The notes under the pieces are model-generated. The model did not search any database and had not been told where the DNA came from. It was given only the letters and a program-made list of their open reading frames with translations. A stretch of DNA of 64,000 nucleotides from Wuchereria bancrofti (taxonomy: Eukaryota > Nematoda > Chromadorea > Rhabditida > Onchocercidae), in NCBI GenBank assembly GCA_005281725.1, contig SSBO01000016.1:99768-163767 (forward strand), given 5' to 3'. Shown here one piece after another: positions 47,209 through 60,200 of this stretch; position 1 is the first letter of the stretch; every line of letters begins with the position of its first letter. The position numbers and the translations under genes were made by a program.

Positions 47209-48211
47209 ATGTCGCTTAAATGTCTTTTTGCAATCTTTCTGGCGAGCAATGCATGTAAGTCTTTCATAGTAACTGTATTTTTCACTAATTTAAAACATAA
47301 GTAATTAATACGGAATTGTATTCCAGAGCAAATAATATCAGTATCCTTGCCGGTTTTACGAGCAACAAAGTCGGATTAAGTAATTTATCATTGAGTAAAC
47401 TCAAACGGTTCTTGTTTATGACTGTAAGCATACGTTTCAACACTACACAACAAAAAAATGACACTGAACGAATTAATTCAAATGTTTAGATCCAACCCTA
47501 CAAAAAGATGGAACAGCAAATTACAACGTAAAAACGGAATCAGAATTACATCCCATTCCTCTACCAGCACTTCCTGAAAGTTCGTCATCTTCCGGTCCTG
47601 AAGCATCGATAAATACGGTCATACCAAACGATTTTAGTACAAATTATGACATGAAAACAGAATCAGAACGTTATTCACATGACAAAAATTCCAATCCTTC
47701 ACCCTTATTTCCTGAAACTTCGTCATCTCCTGAACCTGAAACTTCGACACACATGGAATTACCAAGTGATTCAGAATATCGTCCTATTCTTTCACTGGTA
47801 TTTCCTGAAACTTCGTCATCTCCTGAACCTGAAACATCAACACGTACACCTATCCCAAATTATGACACGGAAATAGAATCAAATCGACATTCACATGACA
47901 AGCATTTCAGTGTTTTACCGGGATTTCCTACAACTTCGTCATCTCCCAGTCCTGAAACATCGACACATTTACCCGTCCCAAATGACAGCATGAAAACGAA
48001 ATCAGAAAGACATTCTAGTCCTTCCTCATCTCCTGTTCTTCCGGTATTTCCTATAACCTCCTCATCTCCTGTTCCGCAAACTTCAGTCTTTTGTGTCCAA
48101 ATTTGCAAATTTTTACAGTTTCTACTAAAATTTATCACCGTAATGCAATCCGGAAGCATTGACGATTATTGCCGAAATTCACAAATTTCAGTGGACCAAC
48201 GAAACTTTTGA
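47209..48211 (+). CDS. Secreted mucin-like Ser/Thr/Pro repeat protein
   Basis: Two exons (47209-47254 and 47490-48211) join at GCAT|GTAAGT and GTTTAG|ATCC in phase 1 and give 255 residues. Exon 1 encodes MSLKCLFAIFLASNA, a compact signal peptide, so the product should be secreted. The mature part carries about five imperfect repeats of roughly 30-45 residues. Each is centred on FPETSSSPEPETST-like blocks separated by polar linkers such as MKTESERYSHDK. The Ser/Thr/Pro density suggests heavy O-glycosylation. The last 40 residues differ: a Cys-bearing hydrophobic stretch (ICKFLQFLLKFITVM) and a polar tail, which may be a membrane segment or a wrong terminal frame. No named family is recognised; a surface-coat or egg/sheath mucin role is only a guess. 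Confidence 0.7.
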
Positions 48212-48450
48212 TTTGATATTAATTAATTTCAGTGCAATGAATAATGAATCACTGTTTTGATTTTTTTTCCGCATTTTTTTACTGTGTTCCTCAAACGCCT
48301 TAGCTACTATTAGTGAATCTTAGTGTTTGGCACATATCTGGCAATTACAAAATATATAAATTTAATTAATGTCAAAGTGTTGTCGGATCATTTGAAAGCT
48401 TAGATTTTATCAGCTAAATCAGATAACCAACATTTCTTAAATCCTTCACT

Positions 48451-48720
48451 GTGAGCTTCAGAATTCAAATTATCGCTGGAAGATTCAATGCTAATGTGTC
48501 ATCAGCAAATTGTCACAAATATTACTGTTGCGGATCAAACTTTTTCCATTTATCAGAAAAAGAGGAGCAAAAATTTGCAATTTTAATTAATTATTCTATA
48601 AAACGATTATTTGAAAAAATGTTGGACGAAAATGAAGCAACTCAGAGGACTGAAATAGGGGAATCAAGAGTTAGTGTTAAATATTACTATGAAAGTTATC
48701 ATAGAATAGGTCATAAATAG
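48451..48720 (+). CDS. Unrecognised open frame (possible exon)
   Basis: An 89-codon frame ends in TAG at 48718-48720 and starts without ATG, so it would be a terminal exon if real. It contains NCHKYYCCGSNFFHL and a charged C-terminal half. It begins inside the segment that is duplicated in decayed form near 44880, where the frame is not preserved. No family is recognised. Confidence 0.25.
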   Translation: MSFRIQIIAGRFNANVSSANCHKYYCCGSNFFHLSEKEEQKFAILINYSIKRLFEKMLDENEATQRTEIGESRVSVKYYYESYHRIGHK

Positions 48721-49229
48721 TTGGTCCTAATCAGGTAACTAAAATAATAATTAATAATAATAACAACAATAATAATAATTCTGACAATAGTGATAAAGCA
48801 AGTTTTGCTTATATGGTTGGAAAAATAATGCTTATAAAATAGCCAAATATAATTTTGGATATATCGCATGGAAATGAGTGTTTTTATTTCTTATTTTTAT
48901 TTGCAACCTTTTTACAATAATAACAGATGAATGGTTTCTATTTGCTATTTTTTTTAAATTATTTATTTTTGAAGTAAACGTTGCTTTTCATAATTAAAAT
49001 TTTTAATAATAATAATTTTTGCATGGTCATCATATATATATAACTTCTTAAATTCCATTTATCAATCGATTTTTCATCTTAAAAAACAAAAAAAAAAAAG
49101 AAAAGAATTTATGCACATTCAAATGTACTATCATAATATTAATACTATTGTGTTATTAAATTTCACAATCATTATGATATATATTTTATGGAAATTTTAT
49201 CAATGATAAATTAGATATATATATTTTTT
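48721..49229. other. AT-rich spacer
   Basis: AAT/AAC trinucleotide tract at 48744-48780 and plain AT-rich DNA; nothing else seen. Confidence 0.5.
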
Positions 49230-49320
49230 TTAGAAAATTATTAAAGGAAAGAAAAGTAGTAAACCACCAACAATGAAAGAAATGAATAAACCACCGCTTG
49301 TTAAAGAAATCCATTGTCCA
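49230..49320 (-). CDS. Possible terminal exon encoding a C-terminal membrane segment
   Basis: An excellent acceptor, CTTTTTTTCAG|TGGAC, is followed in one frame by 29 codons and a TAA at 49230-49232. The peptide is GQWISLTSG, then a long hydrophobic run ending LLLFFPLIIF, as for a C-terminal transmembrane helix. No upstream exon was identified. The phase does not fit the AIG1-like gene, which has its own terminal exon. Could be chance. Confidence 0.3.
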
Positions 49321-49459
49321 CTGAAAAAAAGATTTAATATCATTTCTGTATACCTATATTTTTTCTTTAAATAATTTCAAAAGAAGAATTTTGATAAATT
49401 TTATTAAATTAATGATGCATTTTCTCCCTTTATCTTCCTCTCTCTCCATTAGATTTTAG

Positions 49460-52400
49460 CTAGTACTACGAGAATTAATCAAGAAACATCTATTGGCTGG
49501 TTCAACTCGAATGGAATATGAATTACCAGATTTACATCAATTATTAACAATGGCAAAAGCATCATTTCAAAAAGTTCCAACATTAGTTGAAGTGCCATGT
49601 CCTGTTAATATTTGCGGTGATATTCATGGACAGTACGATGATTTGATGCGTATTTTTGCTGTATGTTTATTTTGATTTTTTTTTCTTTTTCTTTTTTTAC
49701 ATTTTATAGTATTTTTCATTTTAAAACTTAATCATTTTTTTTCAAATTGATATAAATTATCATTTTAATTTCTTCAAAAAAGAAATGATTTATATATTAT
49801 TTAAAAAAAATATTAAACTATAAAATAACTAATTTTTTGTAAATGTTTATGTTTGCAAAATTTTTTTTTTGTCTACATTTTACAGTAATTGTCATTTTGA
49901 AATTTAATAATTTTTTCAAATTGATATAAATTATTGTTTTAATTTTTTCAAAAAAAAAGAAACACGTTACAAAAAAAATTGTTAAAATGTATAAATGCAA
50001 TGAAAAAATTATTATACCACAATATTGCCATAAAATAATTAATTTAATATAATTTTTTTTTTGCTGTGATACCTTATAAGTTTATCATTGTTTTTTTTAT
50101 CAGAATTATTGAAATGTTTGATGATTTAGTGATCTGTTCTAACAAATTGCAACTAAATAGCAATATTCTAGAAAAAAAGTTATAATCCATATATTCGTTT
50201 TATTTAAATCGTTAAATTTCAAAATTTTGCACTTATCTTTTCGCTTGTTTCATTATGCTTTTGAATAAACATTGAAATATTATTTTGGCTTTCTTTTTAT
50301 CACTTCAATATAGATTAAACGAAATTTGATAGTTAAGCTAATGTGAATGTAATATAATATTGGTATTTGTTTTAAAATTGATTTATCAATAACATTTTAA
50401 TTAATTTCAAAAATTGATGTGATTTTATTTTGAAGTTAATTTGTATATAAAATTTAATCACATTTCAAAATTATACATAATTCAGTCATTTGGTTTACCA
50501 TTCAAAGTACGACATCTATTTCTGGGCGATTATGTTGATCGTGGTAGACATCCATTGGAAGTAATAGTGCGCCTTTTGGCATGCAAAATACAATTCCCCA
50601 AATTTGTTTTTCTCTTACGTGGCAATCATGAATTATTTCATATTAATAAGTTTGTTTTTAAAAAAAAAAAAAAGCTTTGTTTTTTCTTAACAAACGAAAA
50701 AATTATTTTTAGAATATATAATGAAAATTGTTTTTAGAATGCAAATTATATAGAATGTATATTTTAATTGTTATTATTTGTCATTATTTTTTTTTAAATT
50801 AAAATTGCATATTTATTAAAAATCATTAATAATTAGTGAAAGTAAATCAAAACTTTTACTTTCGTTTTTTTAAACTACTCTTTCCCCATTTATTGCAATA
50901 ATAATTAAATAACTTTTCCGAAGAAATTCTTAATTTCTTGACAATAAATTAAAAATGTTTTATTTCTAATTATGCAACAAAAGCACACACACACATACAC
51001 ACGTACATACATACACTATGAATTATCTCTTTGATAATTAAATAATTTAAAAATAAATCAAATTAATTGAAAAATTAGGACATATGGTTTCGCAGTAGAA
51101 ATCAGGGCACGTTATCGTATTCAAGCTGATGCACAAGGTTTATAACAATCATTTAATGAAGTTATTGCCGAAATGCCATTAGCAGCAATTGTGCAGGCAA
51201 AATATTATGCATGCATGGTGACTTATCACCAGAATTGAATTCTTTAAATGATATTAGAAATGTTAAAAGGTTTTCTGAAACTTATCTTAAAATTATAAAT
51301 TACAAGAAAAAATAAAACTTTTTTTTTGAAAGCTAAAAATCAATAAAAGTTTCAAGAATCACTAAGCAATGTTACTCATATACTGGTTATAGTTAATTAG
51401 AGCTTTGCTAATTGTCCTTTTTCCTTTTTTTTTCTCTTTTTTTCCTTCATTAATTCTGAAAATCTGAAATTTGCCAATATTTAAATGATAATCTATGATT
51501 TATGATATATATAAAATAATTTATAATTAATTCAATATTATAATTAATTCGATATTTTTAGCATAACTTTTTTTAGACCACTAAGAATGGTAAAATGTTT
51601 AGCGCAGGATTTACTTTTGGCAGATCCGGAAAATGGTGCAAAAGGTTTCCAGTGGAATTAANTTCGTGGTGTTTCATGGATTTTTGGTGAGAATGCTGTG
51701 CATGAAAAGATCAAACAACTTGGCATTGATATGGTTATACGAACACATCCAGTAATTTACGTATTAATTGTTTAGCATATAAATTTTATTACAAAAAAAT
51801 TATTATTATTCAAATTTCTATTTTAGAGAAAATTAATGTCAAAATTAATGCTATTATTTTATAGTAGAAAAAAAACATACATCTATCTCTTATTTATTTT
51901 TAAATATTGCTAATTAATTAGATCTTTATATATTACGTAGAAATATTTGACTAATTAACTAATTCAATAGAATCAACAGCTGCTAATAGTTGTTCCAATA
52001 TTATTAAATTTTTTTTACAAAAATTTTTTTCTCTTTTTTTGAAAGTTCTTTTTTCCATACCAGCTTTATTTCATTTTTTTATTAGTAACAAATTTTATAT
52101 ATTCGGAATGTTTATTAGTTATTTTGATGATACCTATAATTAATAGGATAAATTTGTTATCCCCTAAAATAAAAGGATAGTTTAGAGTAATTTCAAAATA
52201 ATTATACTTTGCCTAATTTGGTTGCATCAAAATTGTGATGGCATTTTTTATTTCAAAATGAGATTTCTCACACTCTGTTTTTCTTTGCTTCACTGAAAAT
52301 ATAAGATAATAATTCAGCTACTATTTAATGCGATTAAAATAATTATGAAATGCTGTAACTGAAAATATTTAGATTAGACTTCCTATTAGCATAATCATTA

Positions 52401-52536
52401 ATTAATTAATGCTATCTTACAGGTTGTCGAATTTGGTTGTGCATTTTTTGCGAATCGTAGGCTTATAACTGTCTTCTCAGCTGCACGATATCACGAAGGT
52501 CTTTGTAATTTTGCTACTGTTGTCGTTGTTAATTAA
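49460..52536 (+). pseudogene. PP1-type serine/threonine phosphatase, apparently broken
   Basis: Five exons match the catalytic core of the PP1 phosphatases, a family expanded in nematodes: 49460-49660, 50486-50649, 51079-51269, 51577-51751 and 52423-52536. Visible motifs in order are [43 protein letters not shown] (normally RAHQ) and VFSAARYHEG (normally FSAPNYCGEFDN). The metal-binding and catalytic His residues are kept. Damage: a TAA at 51143-51145, a one-base deficit near 51197-51201 before GKILCMHG, and a TAA at 51659-51661 touching the N at 51662. The third lesion may be a contig-join artefact; the first two are not near a join. The N-terminal exon with a start codon was not found. If the lesions are sequencing errors, this is a divergent nematode PP1-like gene. 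Confidence 0.78.
50988..51016. repeat. CA-rich microsatellite in a phosphatase intron
   Basis: CACACACACATACACACGTACATACATACAC-like tract in the intron before the third exon of the phosphatase remnant. Confidence 0.7.
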
Positions 52537-54156
52537 TCAAAATTATTTTCACATAGCAATTACATAATTTTCAATAAACTCTGGGAAGTGCTTTTTTTAA
52601 TTTCATAATGAATACAATTATTATTTTAATTCAGGTATAATTCTTATTTTGATTTAGTGCTTTTGTTGTTTGTTATTTATTTAATTATTATTACTAGTGC
52701 TGTTGATGTTAAACATTTTTCAATTGATTAAATTATAATAAATATTAATGAAATATTTATTTTAGATATGATGTAAATTTTAAGCGTATTTAAGCATAAT
52801 CATAACTCATCGTAATTATTAGTTTACCCTGAAATATGGCTTGTGAGCTTGACATATAGGTCGCAAAAATAAGAAAAAGAAAACAAAAAATTTTAGTGGA
52901 AAATGACGTAAAGATTAATAATTACCATTCGATTCAATTCTCAAACAGTATCATAAACGTTCCAGTCAGATATTGGTGCTTTTATCAAAATGAGTTTTTT
53001 TTTTTTGAGAAGGAAAAGGAAAGTATTTGAAATATTTGAAAAAAGCAAGCGCAAAAGTATTAATTATTTATGGTTACAAGTGGATAACCATTTGGAATGA
53101 TCATTTCTACAACTTAAGCCAAGCGAATATGAGCAGCAACGAAAGGAAAAGCTCGTACCAACGGCAGATGTTGAAGATGATTTAGAGGATAAAATACATA
53201 TATATTTATCAAAATGAGCATAAGAGAATTAATAGAATCAATCATATGTCATATTGAATTTCTGTGTAAATTCACTGTAAGCGCACAAAATTGGAATATA
53301 CATATGTATATATTTTATAATTATTATTTAACTAATTTTTCGAAAAATTTCAAATATATGCGTTTTAATTTATTAATTAAAATTTAAAAAACTGATAAAA
53401 TACTTCATAATTGAAATAGGTGTATTAAAAATTTAACAACAAAAAATTATTTCATGCTAGTTGACAACGACAAATGAATAAACTGAAAATTAAAGTGCTA
53501 TTAATATTATTCAGTTATGTTAGAATCAATGGTGTAATGATTAATCGATAATTTTAAATTTTCTTAATTATTAAGTATTTTGGAATAGAAACAGAAAGAA
53601 ATATTTACTTCAATAATGGAATTTTGCATAACTTTTATAATGTAAAAATCAATATATCCTATTTCTACTGCAAAATTTGAAATATTTTAACGGATCATAA
53701 CAACGATGTTTTTTTTTTTTAATTTTGGGAAAATTTTTAAAAAGAAATGATGCAATTTTTGCATCTATCATTTCAATCATCATCATCCAACCTGAGTTTT
53801 ATGATTTTTTCAGAGCATACAATATCAAAAAAAAAAATCGTATTTTCGAAACAAATTCTAAAATTAGATTAAACTAAAAGAAATCCAGCAATTCCATTTC
53901 CGCCAATTTCACTCTCAATTCGAATAAAACATAAAAATATTGCAAAAGTTAAAAAAAAAAAAAAACCACAAAACAAGAACAAGAAAAGAAAAGCCGAGAA
54001 AAAAAAATTCATACTACTTGTTCAGGAAATGTTTAATAAATATATTCAGCAAATTTTTGTAATGATAGAATTACTTGAAAAGAAATTTAATTACAAAACT
54101 TTTTTCTCTTTTTATTTCATTTCCATATCAATTTCATTGTTTTGAATACGAGAAAA
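52537..54156. other. AT-rich spacer with one interrupted open frame
   Basis: Mostly poly(A)/poly(T)-rich DNA. The stretch 52990-53217 is a single frame with one internal TGA and coding-like composition (see the findings); nothing else is supported. Confidence 0.45.
52990..53217 (+). pseudogene. Possible gene fragment with an internal TGA
   Basis: From ATG at 52990 the frame runs 36 codons to TGA (53098-53100), then stays open in the same frame for 38 more codons to TGA at 53215-53217. The second part (SFLQLKPSEYEQQRKEKL, then VEDDLEDK) is charged and balanced, unlike chance AT-rich frames. No family is recognised. It may be a decayed exon or a chance frame. Confidence 0.3.
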
Positions 54157-57100
54157 GGATAAATTCGCTTGTAATACTTTTATACTGCGATAATTTTAGA
54201 AATATAATATATTAGCAAAGTTATAATAATTATGTAATAAATATAAAATGATTATTGTCTCATTAGCAAGAATAAGTCTAAAACACTAAGATTTAATGTT
54301 AGACTTATTTTCACGCGTTAAAAATAATAAAAGAAGTTAAGTTTAGAATCATTAAACTTTTAAACAGCAGAAATAATTAATTTAGTTGAAAGAGAGAGGG
54401 AGAGACAGGGAAAGAGAAAAGAAGGAGATAAACAAAGACAGAAAAAGAAAAGCTGGAATACAATCAAAATGATACTGCAACTGTTAAATCATCAAAATTC
54501 GAAAAAAAAAAGAAAATTAAAAGCTTTTTTCTTGAATAGCTTTTAATAGATACTTTTCACTGTTATCTTTTTTCGTATTTTATAAAAATTTGTCATACTG
54601 TGAAAATTTTCCAAAAAACAAATCTAAAAAATGACTATGAAAAGAAGAAAATAAAAATTATAGGACATAAGAAAATATTTGAACATAAATACTGAATGTT
54701 TTCATTTGGAAAATTTGAGGGAAAAGATCAAAATTGATTGAATGATGTGTGAAAATTTCTCTATTTTGCTTTCTCTATTGGTTCGGAATGTGTTGCGCCA
54801 CCTGAAACTTAATTTTAATAAGGCATATTTTCCGTAATGATTTAATATTATTTTTACACAATTATGGTTTAGCAATTTTTTTTAATCTAACATTTAAAAA
54901 ATGAACATNGGATAAATTCGCTTGTAATACTTTTATACTGCGATAATTTTAGAAATATAATATATTAGCAAAGTTATAATAATTATGTAATAAATATAAA
55001 ATGATTATTGTCTCATTAGCAAGAATAAGTCTAAAACACTAAGATTTAATGTTAGACTTATTTTCACGCGTTAAAAATAATAAAAGAAGTTAAGTTTAGA
55101 ATCATTAAACTTTTAAACAGCAGAAATAATTAATTTAGTTGAAAGAGAGAGGGAGAGACAGGGAAAGAGAAAAGAAGGAGATAAACAAAGACAGAAAAAG
55201 AAAAGCTGGAATACAATCAAAATGATACTGCAACTGTTAAATCATCAAAATTCGAAAAAAAAAAAGAAAATTAAAAGCTTTTTTCTTGAATAGCTTTTAA
55301 TAGATACTTTTCACTGTTATCTTTTTTCGTATTTTATAAAAATTTGTCATACTGTGAAAATTTTCCAAAAAACAAATCTAAAAAATGACTATGAAAAGAA
55401 GAAAATAAAAATTATAGGACATAAGAAAATATTTGAACATAAATACTGAATGTTTTCATTTGGAAAATTTGAGGGAAAAGATCAAAATTGATTGAATGAT
55501 GTGTGAAAATTTCTCTATTTTGCTTTCTCTATTGGTTCGGAATGTGTTGCGCCACCTGAAACTTAATTTTAATAAGGCATATTTTCCGTAATGATTTAAT
55601 ATTATTTTTACACAATTATGGTTTAGCAATTTTTTTTAATCTAACATTTAAAAAATGAACATAAATGACATTTCTTTTTAATTTTACTCTTCTTTAATTT
55701 AATTATTTTTCATATCCTATTATCCAAACATTGCAAAATTTCTCAAAATTTTATCATAAAGTAAAGTTGATAATGTAAAAAAACTCGTTGTACATTGGAA
55801 TTCACAAAAATATTATTGAAGATAATATTCTCAAAAGTTTAATATAAGCTAAAAACTTGCTAATTACTTGATCATAAAGCAATCAAAAAATGAAAGTGAT
55901 TAAATGATTTGGTTAATGAGATGATTGGTATGAAAGAATGCAAAATTAATTATCATTTTAGGAAACATACTTTTAACAAAAAATTTTGATTAATCTTTTT
56001 TATCACTGTAATTCGTTAAATTTTGAATAAGATAATGAGAAAAAAATTTTTTTTAAAATATTTTCGGATAAAATAATTTCTTTAAGACTATCTAAATAGA
56101 AAATATCATTTAAAAAAAAACTTTAACTTAATTTAATTAAATATAAAATGATATAAATAGATGATAAGCTTACCCCAAAGCATAACATTCATCGTATCAC
56201 CAAGAATATATATAAGCCATAAGAATATGAAGGATATAAAAAACATTATGATAAATGCTAACACTGATAAATATTCCATAAATGGATAAAGCCAATAACC
56301 ATCAAAATAACGCGCTCCAAAAATGCTTTAAAAGAGAAAAATGGAAACTAATCTATCATTTAAAGTAGATATATAATTTAAATTATATAATTCCAAAAAA
56401 AAAAGAAAACGAGTTCCTTTATGTTTATTTATTACATAAATTATATGTTACAATCTAAAAGAATAATATGGATGAATTATTAGAAATAATTTTTGTTAAA
56501 CTTTCTAAAATAATCATAAACTAATTTTGATTATACACAGATACCATAATAACTGAATTAGACAAAAAATTTTTTAATCTATATGANGAAAAGGATAAAT
56601 TCGCTTGTAATACTTTTATACTGCGATAATTTTAGAAATATAATATATTAGCAAAGTTATAATAATTATGTAATAAATATAAAATGATTATTGTCTCATT
56701 AGCAAGAATAAGTCTAAAACACTAAGATTTAATGTTAGACTTATTTTCACGCGTTAAAAATAATAAAAGAAGTTAAGTTTAGAATCATTAAACTTTTAAA
56801 CAGCAGAAATAATTAATTTAGTTGAAAGAGAGAGGGAGAGACAGGGAAAGAGAAAAGAAGGAGATAAACAAAGACAGAAAAAGAAAAGCTGGAATACAAT
56901 CAAAATGATACTGCAACTGTTAAATCATCAAAATTCGAAAAAAAAAAAGAAAATTAAAAGCTTTTTTCTTGAATAGCTTTTAATAGATACTTTTCACTGT
57001 TATCTTTTTTCGTATTTTATAAAAATTTGTCATACTGTGAAAATTTTCCAAAAAACAAATCTAAAAAATGACTATGAAAAGAAGAAAATAAAAATTATAG

Positions 57101-57197
57101 GACATAAGAAAATATTTGAACATAAATACTGAATGTTTTCATTTGGAAAATTTGAGGGAAAAGATCAAAATTGATTGAATGATGTGTGAAAATTTCT

Positions 57198-57238
57198 CTA
57201 TTTTGCTTTCTCTATTGGTTCGGAATGTGTTGCGCCAC
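57198..57238 (-). CDS. AIG1-like terminal exon (copies 55515-55555, 54761-54801)
   Basis: Acceptor AAGTTTCAG|GTGGC supplies the two bases needed after the phase-1 donor of the previous exon. Twelve codons follow and then TAG at 57198-57200. The hydrophilic tail replaces the Lys/Glu-rich C-terminus of vertebrate AIG1. Confidence 0.8.
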
Positions 57239-60200
57239 CTGAAACTTAATTTTAATAAGGCATATTTTCCGTAATGATTTAATATTATTTTTACACAATT
57301 ATGGTTTAGCAATTTTTTTTAATCTAACATTTAAAAAATGAACATAAATGACATTTCTTTTTAATTTTACTCTTCTTTAATTTAATTATTTTTCATATCC
57401 TATTATCCAAACATTGCAAAATTTCTCAAAATTTTATCATAAAGTAAAGTTGATAATGTAAAAAAACTCGTTGTACATTGGAATTCACAAAAATATTATT
57501 GAAGATAATATTCTCAAAAGTTTAATATAAGCTAAAAACTTGCTAATTACTTGATCATAAAGCAATCAAAAAATGAAAGTGATTAAATGATTTGGTTAAT
57601 GAGATGATTGGTATGAAAGAATGCAAAATTAATTATCATTTTAGGAAACATACTTTTAACAAAAAATTTTGATTAATCTTTTTTATCACTGTAATTCGTT
57701 AAATTTTGAATAAGATAATGAGAAAAAAATTTTTTTTAAAATATTTTCGGATAAAATAATTTCTTTAAGACTATCTAAATAGAAAATATCATTTAAAAAA
57801 AAACTTTAACTTAATTTAATTAAATATAAAATGATATAAATAGATGATAAGCTTACCCCAAAGCATAACATTCATCGTATCACCAAGAATATATATAAGC
57901 CATAAGAATATGAAGGATATAAAAAACATTATGATAAATGCTAACACTGATAAATATTCCATAAATGGATAAAGCCAATAACCATCAAAATAACGCGCTC
58001 CAAAAATGCTTTAAAAGAGAAAAATGGAAACTAATCTATCATTTAAAGTAGATATATAATTTAAATTATATAATTCCAAAAAAAAAAGAAAACGAGTTCC
58101 TTTATGTTTATTTATTACATAAATTATATGTTACAATCTAAAAGAATAATATGGATGAATTATTAGAAATAATTTTTGTTAAACTTTCTAAAATAATCAT
58201 AAACTAATTTTGATTATACACAGATACCATAATAACTGAATTAGACAAAAAATTTTTTAATCTATATGATGAAATTTTAAATTATATATTTTTAAATCTT
58301 ATCATAAAATTCAATTTACATTAAATGATTGTATTTTATGAAAGAAATTTTAAAAGTCAATTAAAAATGTATTAAAAAAAAAGAAACTTACATAGAAAAG
58401 TAGAGGATAACTAATGCAATAATGATAATACTACCAATCTTTCGTGAAGGTGCTCGATGACAAGTTAAAAGTGTATCAACCAGAATGAATGGTAATGGTG
58501 CAGTATGAGTGATATGATTCATAAAAGGTGGAATTAACTCTTCAGCCCATTTTGGTATTACTAATGTTGGTTCCAAAGCATATAAAGACCAAAAAAGTAA
58601 ACAGGTTATCTGAAATTTGTTGGAAATTTTTATCAAATTATATGAAAGAGAATATTTCAATATTTTTAATTATTTTTGTTTTTTTTCTGGCTTAGTTTGT
58701 TTTAAATTAATCAAATGTTAAAAAATTGTCGAATTAAGTATTATTAAAAAAATAACTTCAAATAGCACTCATTTTTAATTAATCCGTTTTTCCATTTTTT
58801 TCGCTTAATGTAATACATTTTTCAATTTTATTGTTTAATGATAAGCAAAATGAGTAATAAAGAAGAACAGTAGAATGAGGAATAAACTTTAATAATAGTT
58901 TTGTTTAATTTCATTTAACATAATTAGATGATATTAAATAAAAATTTCGAAATATTTTTAATTTAAAAAATTTTAAATTTATTGAAAAACCAATAAAATG
59001 AAACATACAGCACCAACAGGTAAGACGCTAGTAAAATACATGAAATCAGAAATTTGATGAAGTTTCGAATTACGCCAATAACTTGGCGTTGTTGGATGCT
59101 TTTTATGTGGTCCACGATCGGTTGTTTCACGTAATGTATCCATCAATGCACATATGAAGCACATTGCATAATATACTGTTTGTAAAACCTAAAATTTTAA
59201 TTTAATTCAAGTAGCATTAAATTAATTTATTCAATTATAATATCATAAAGTAGTTTTTCTATAGTAAATAAAGATGTATTAGTAGTAGTAGGGAAGATAT
59301 TAATTAGACTTAGTAATAAGAGGAAAGATAAGAATTAGTGCTAAGAATAATTCAAAAAAAGAAACAATAAATAAATAAATGTAAACAAATGAAATATCAA
59401 AAGAATGAGGAAATTTCGAAATTCATCAGTGTTCTTAAAATTGGAATAATTCATAACAATCCAATAAATCTGGAAGATGAATAATTTTGCATGATTTTTA
59501 CTTTGGTTTTACTTTAGTTTATTTTGATCATTTAATAAATTACTTTTCGAAATTTTGGTATTTTATAGATCCTTATTTTTTACTACAAGGGGATATATAG
59601 TTGGTGAATATAAAAAAACTTCATTATAAATTTCATAAAATTTACAAAGTTTTCTTTTGTTAAGAATTTTAGAAATTTTTAACACCATCAAATACAGCAA
59701 TGGTAAAAGATTTATTCCCTAAAAAAAAGGAAAAAAAATACGATTTTGGTTAACAATCTAATTAATTAATCCATTTACTATCAATAAAATTTTGGAAATA
59801 TGTCTTAAAATTCAAAATTTTGAAAGAAAAAAAAATTTCAATTTATACTAAATTTCTCCTTTTCAGGCGAATAGATGCATTTTTAAATATTTCAAAACAC
59901 TTTATAATGCTGAAAAGACAATGAAATAAAAGTATTATATCATTTCTAACTTTTTCTCTCGGGAAATATTAAAAGTTGTAAAGTTAGATATTTTTATATG
60001 TGCAGTGTGCTTAAAACAAATAATATAATAGAAATCTTATCACGAAATAAAACAAACGAAAGACTTGAATGTGACACGTGCACGTGATATTAGACGCTTC
60101 TCCACATAATACGTGTTAAATCACGAGTAATGCGTATTAATTTACGAGAGATAATGAAACTTGAGCTCTTCTTATTTCTCTTTTTCTTTATGATTAATTT

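Larger units (their letters stand above)
54157..58269. repeat. Triplicated segment across N at 54909 and 56587 (assembly overlap)
   Basis: Positions 54157-54908 recur at 54910-55662. The longer block 54910-56586 recurs at 56593-58269 (offset 1683). The only change noticed is an A-run of 10 in the first copy and 11 in the other two. The third copy also has five extra bases at its left end that match the first copy, showing all three derive from one locus. Contains the last two exons of the AIG1-like gene. Confidence 0.93.

Noticed and set aside
47860..48159. 99-codon minus-strand frame with Cys and Gly
   Set aside because: Antisense of the repeat region of the mucin-like gene; the plus-strand frame has a signal peptide and coherent repeats.
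49230..56325. Idea that the exon at 49230-49320 ends the AIG1-like gene, with the phosphatase nested in its intron
   Set aside because: Exon phases do not match, and a phase-perfect terminal exon with a stop is present at 57198-57238 and its copies.
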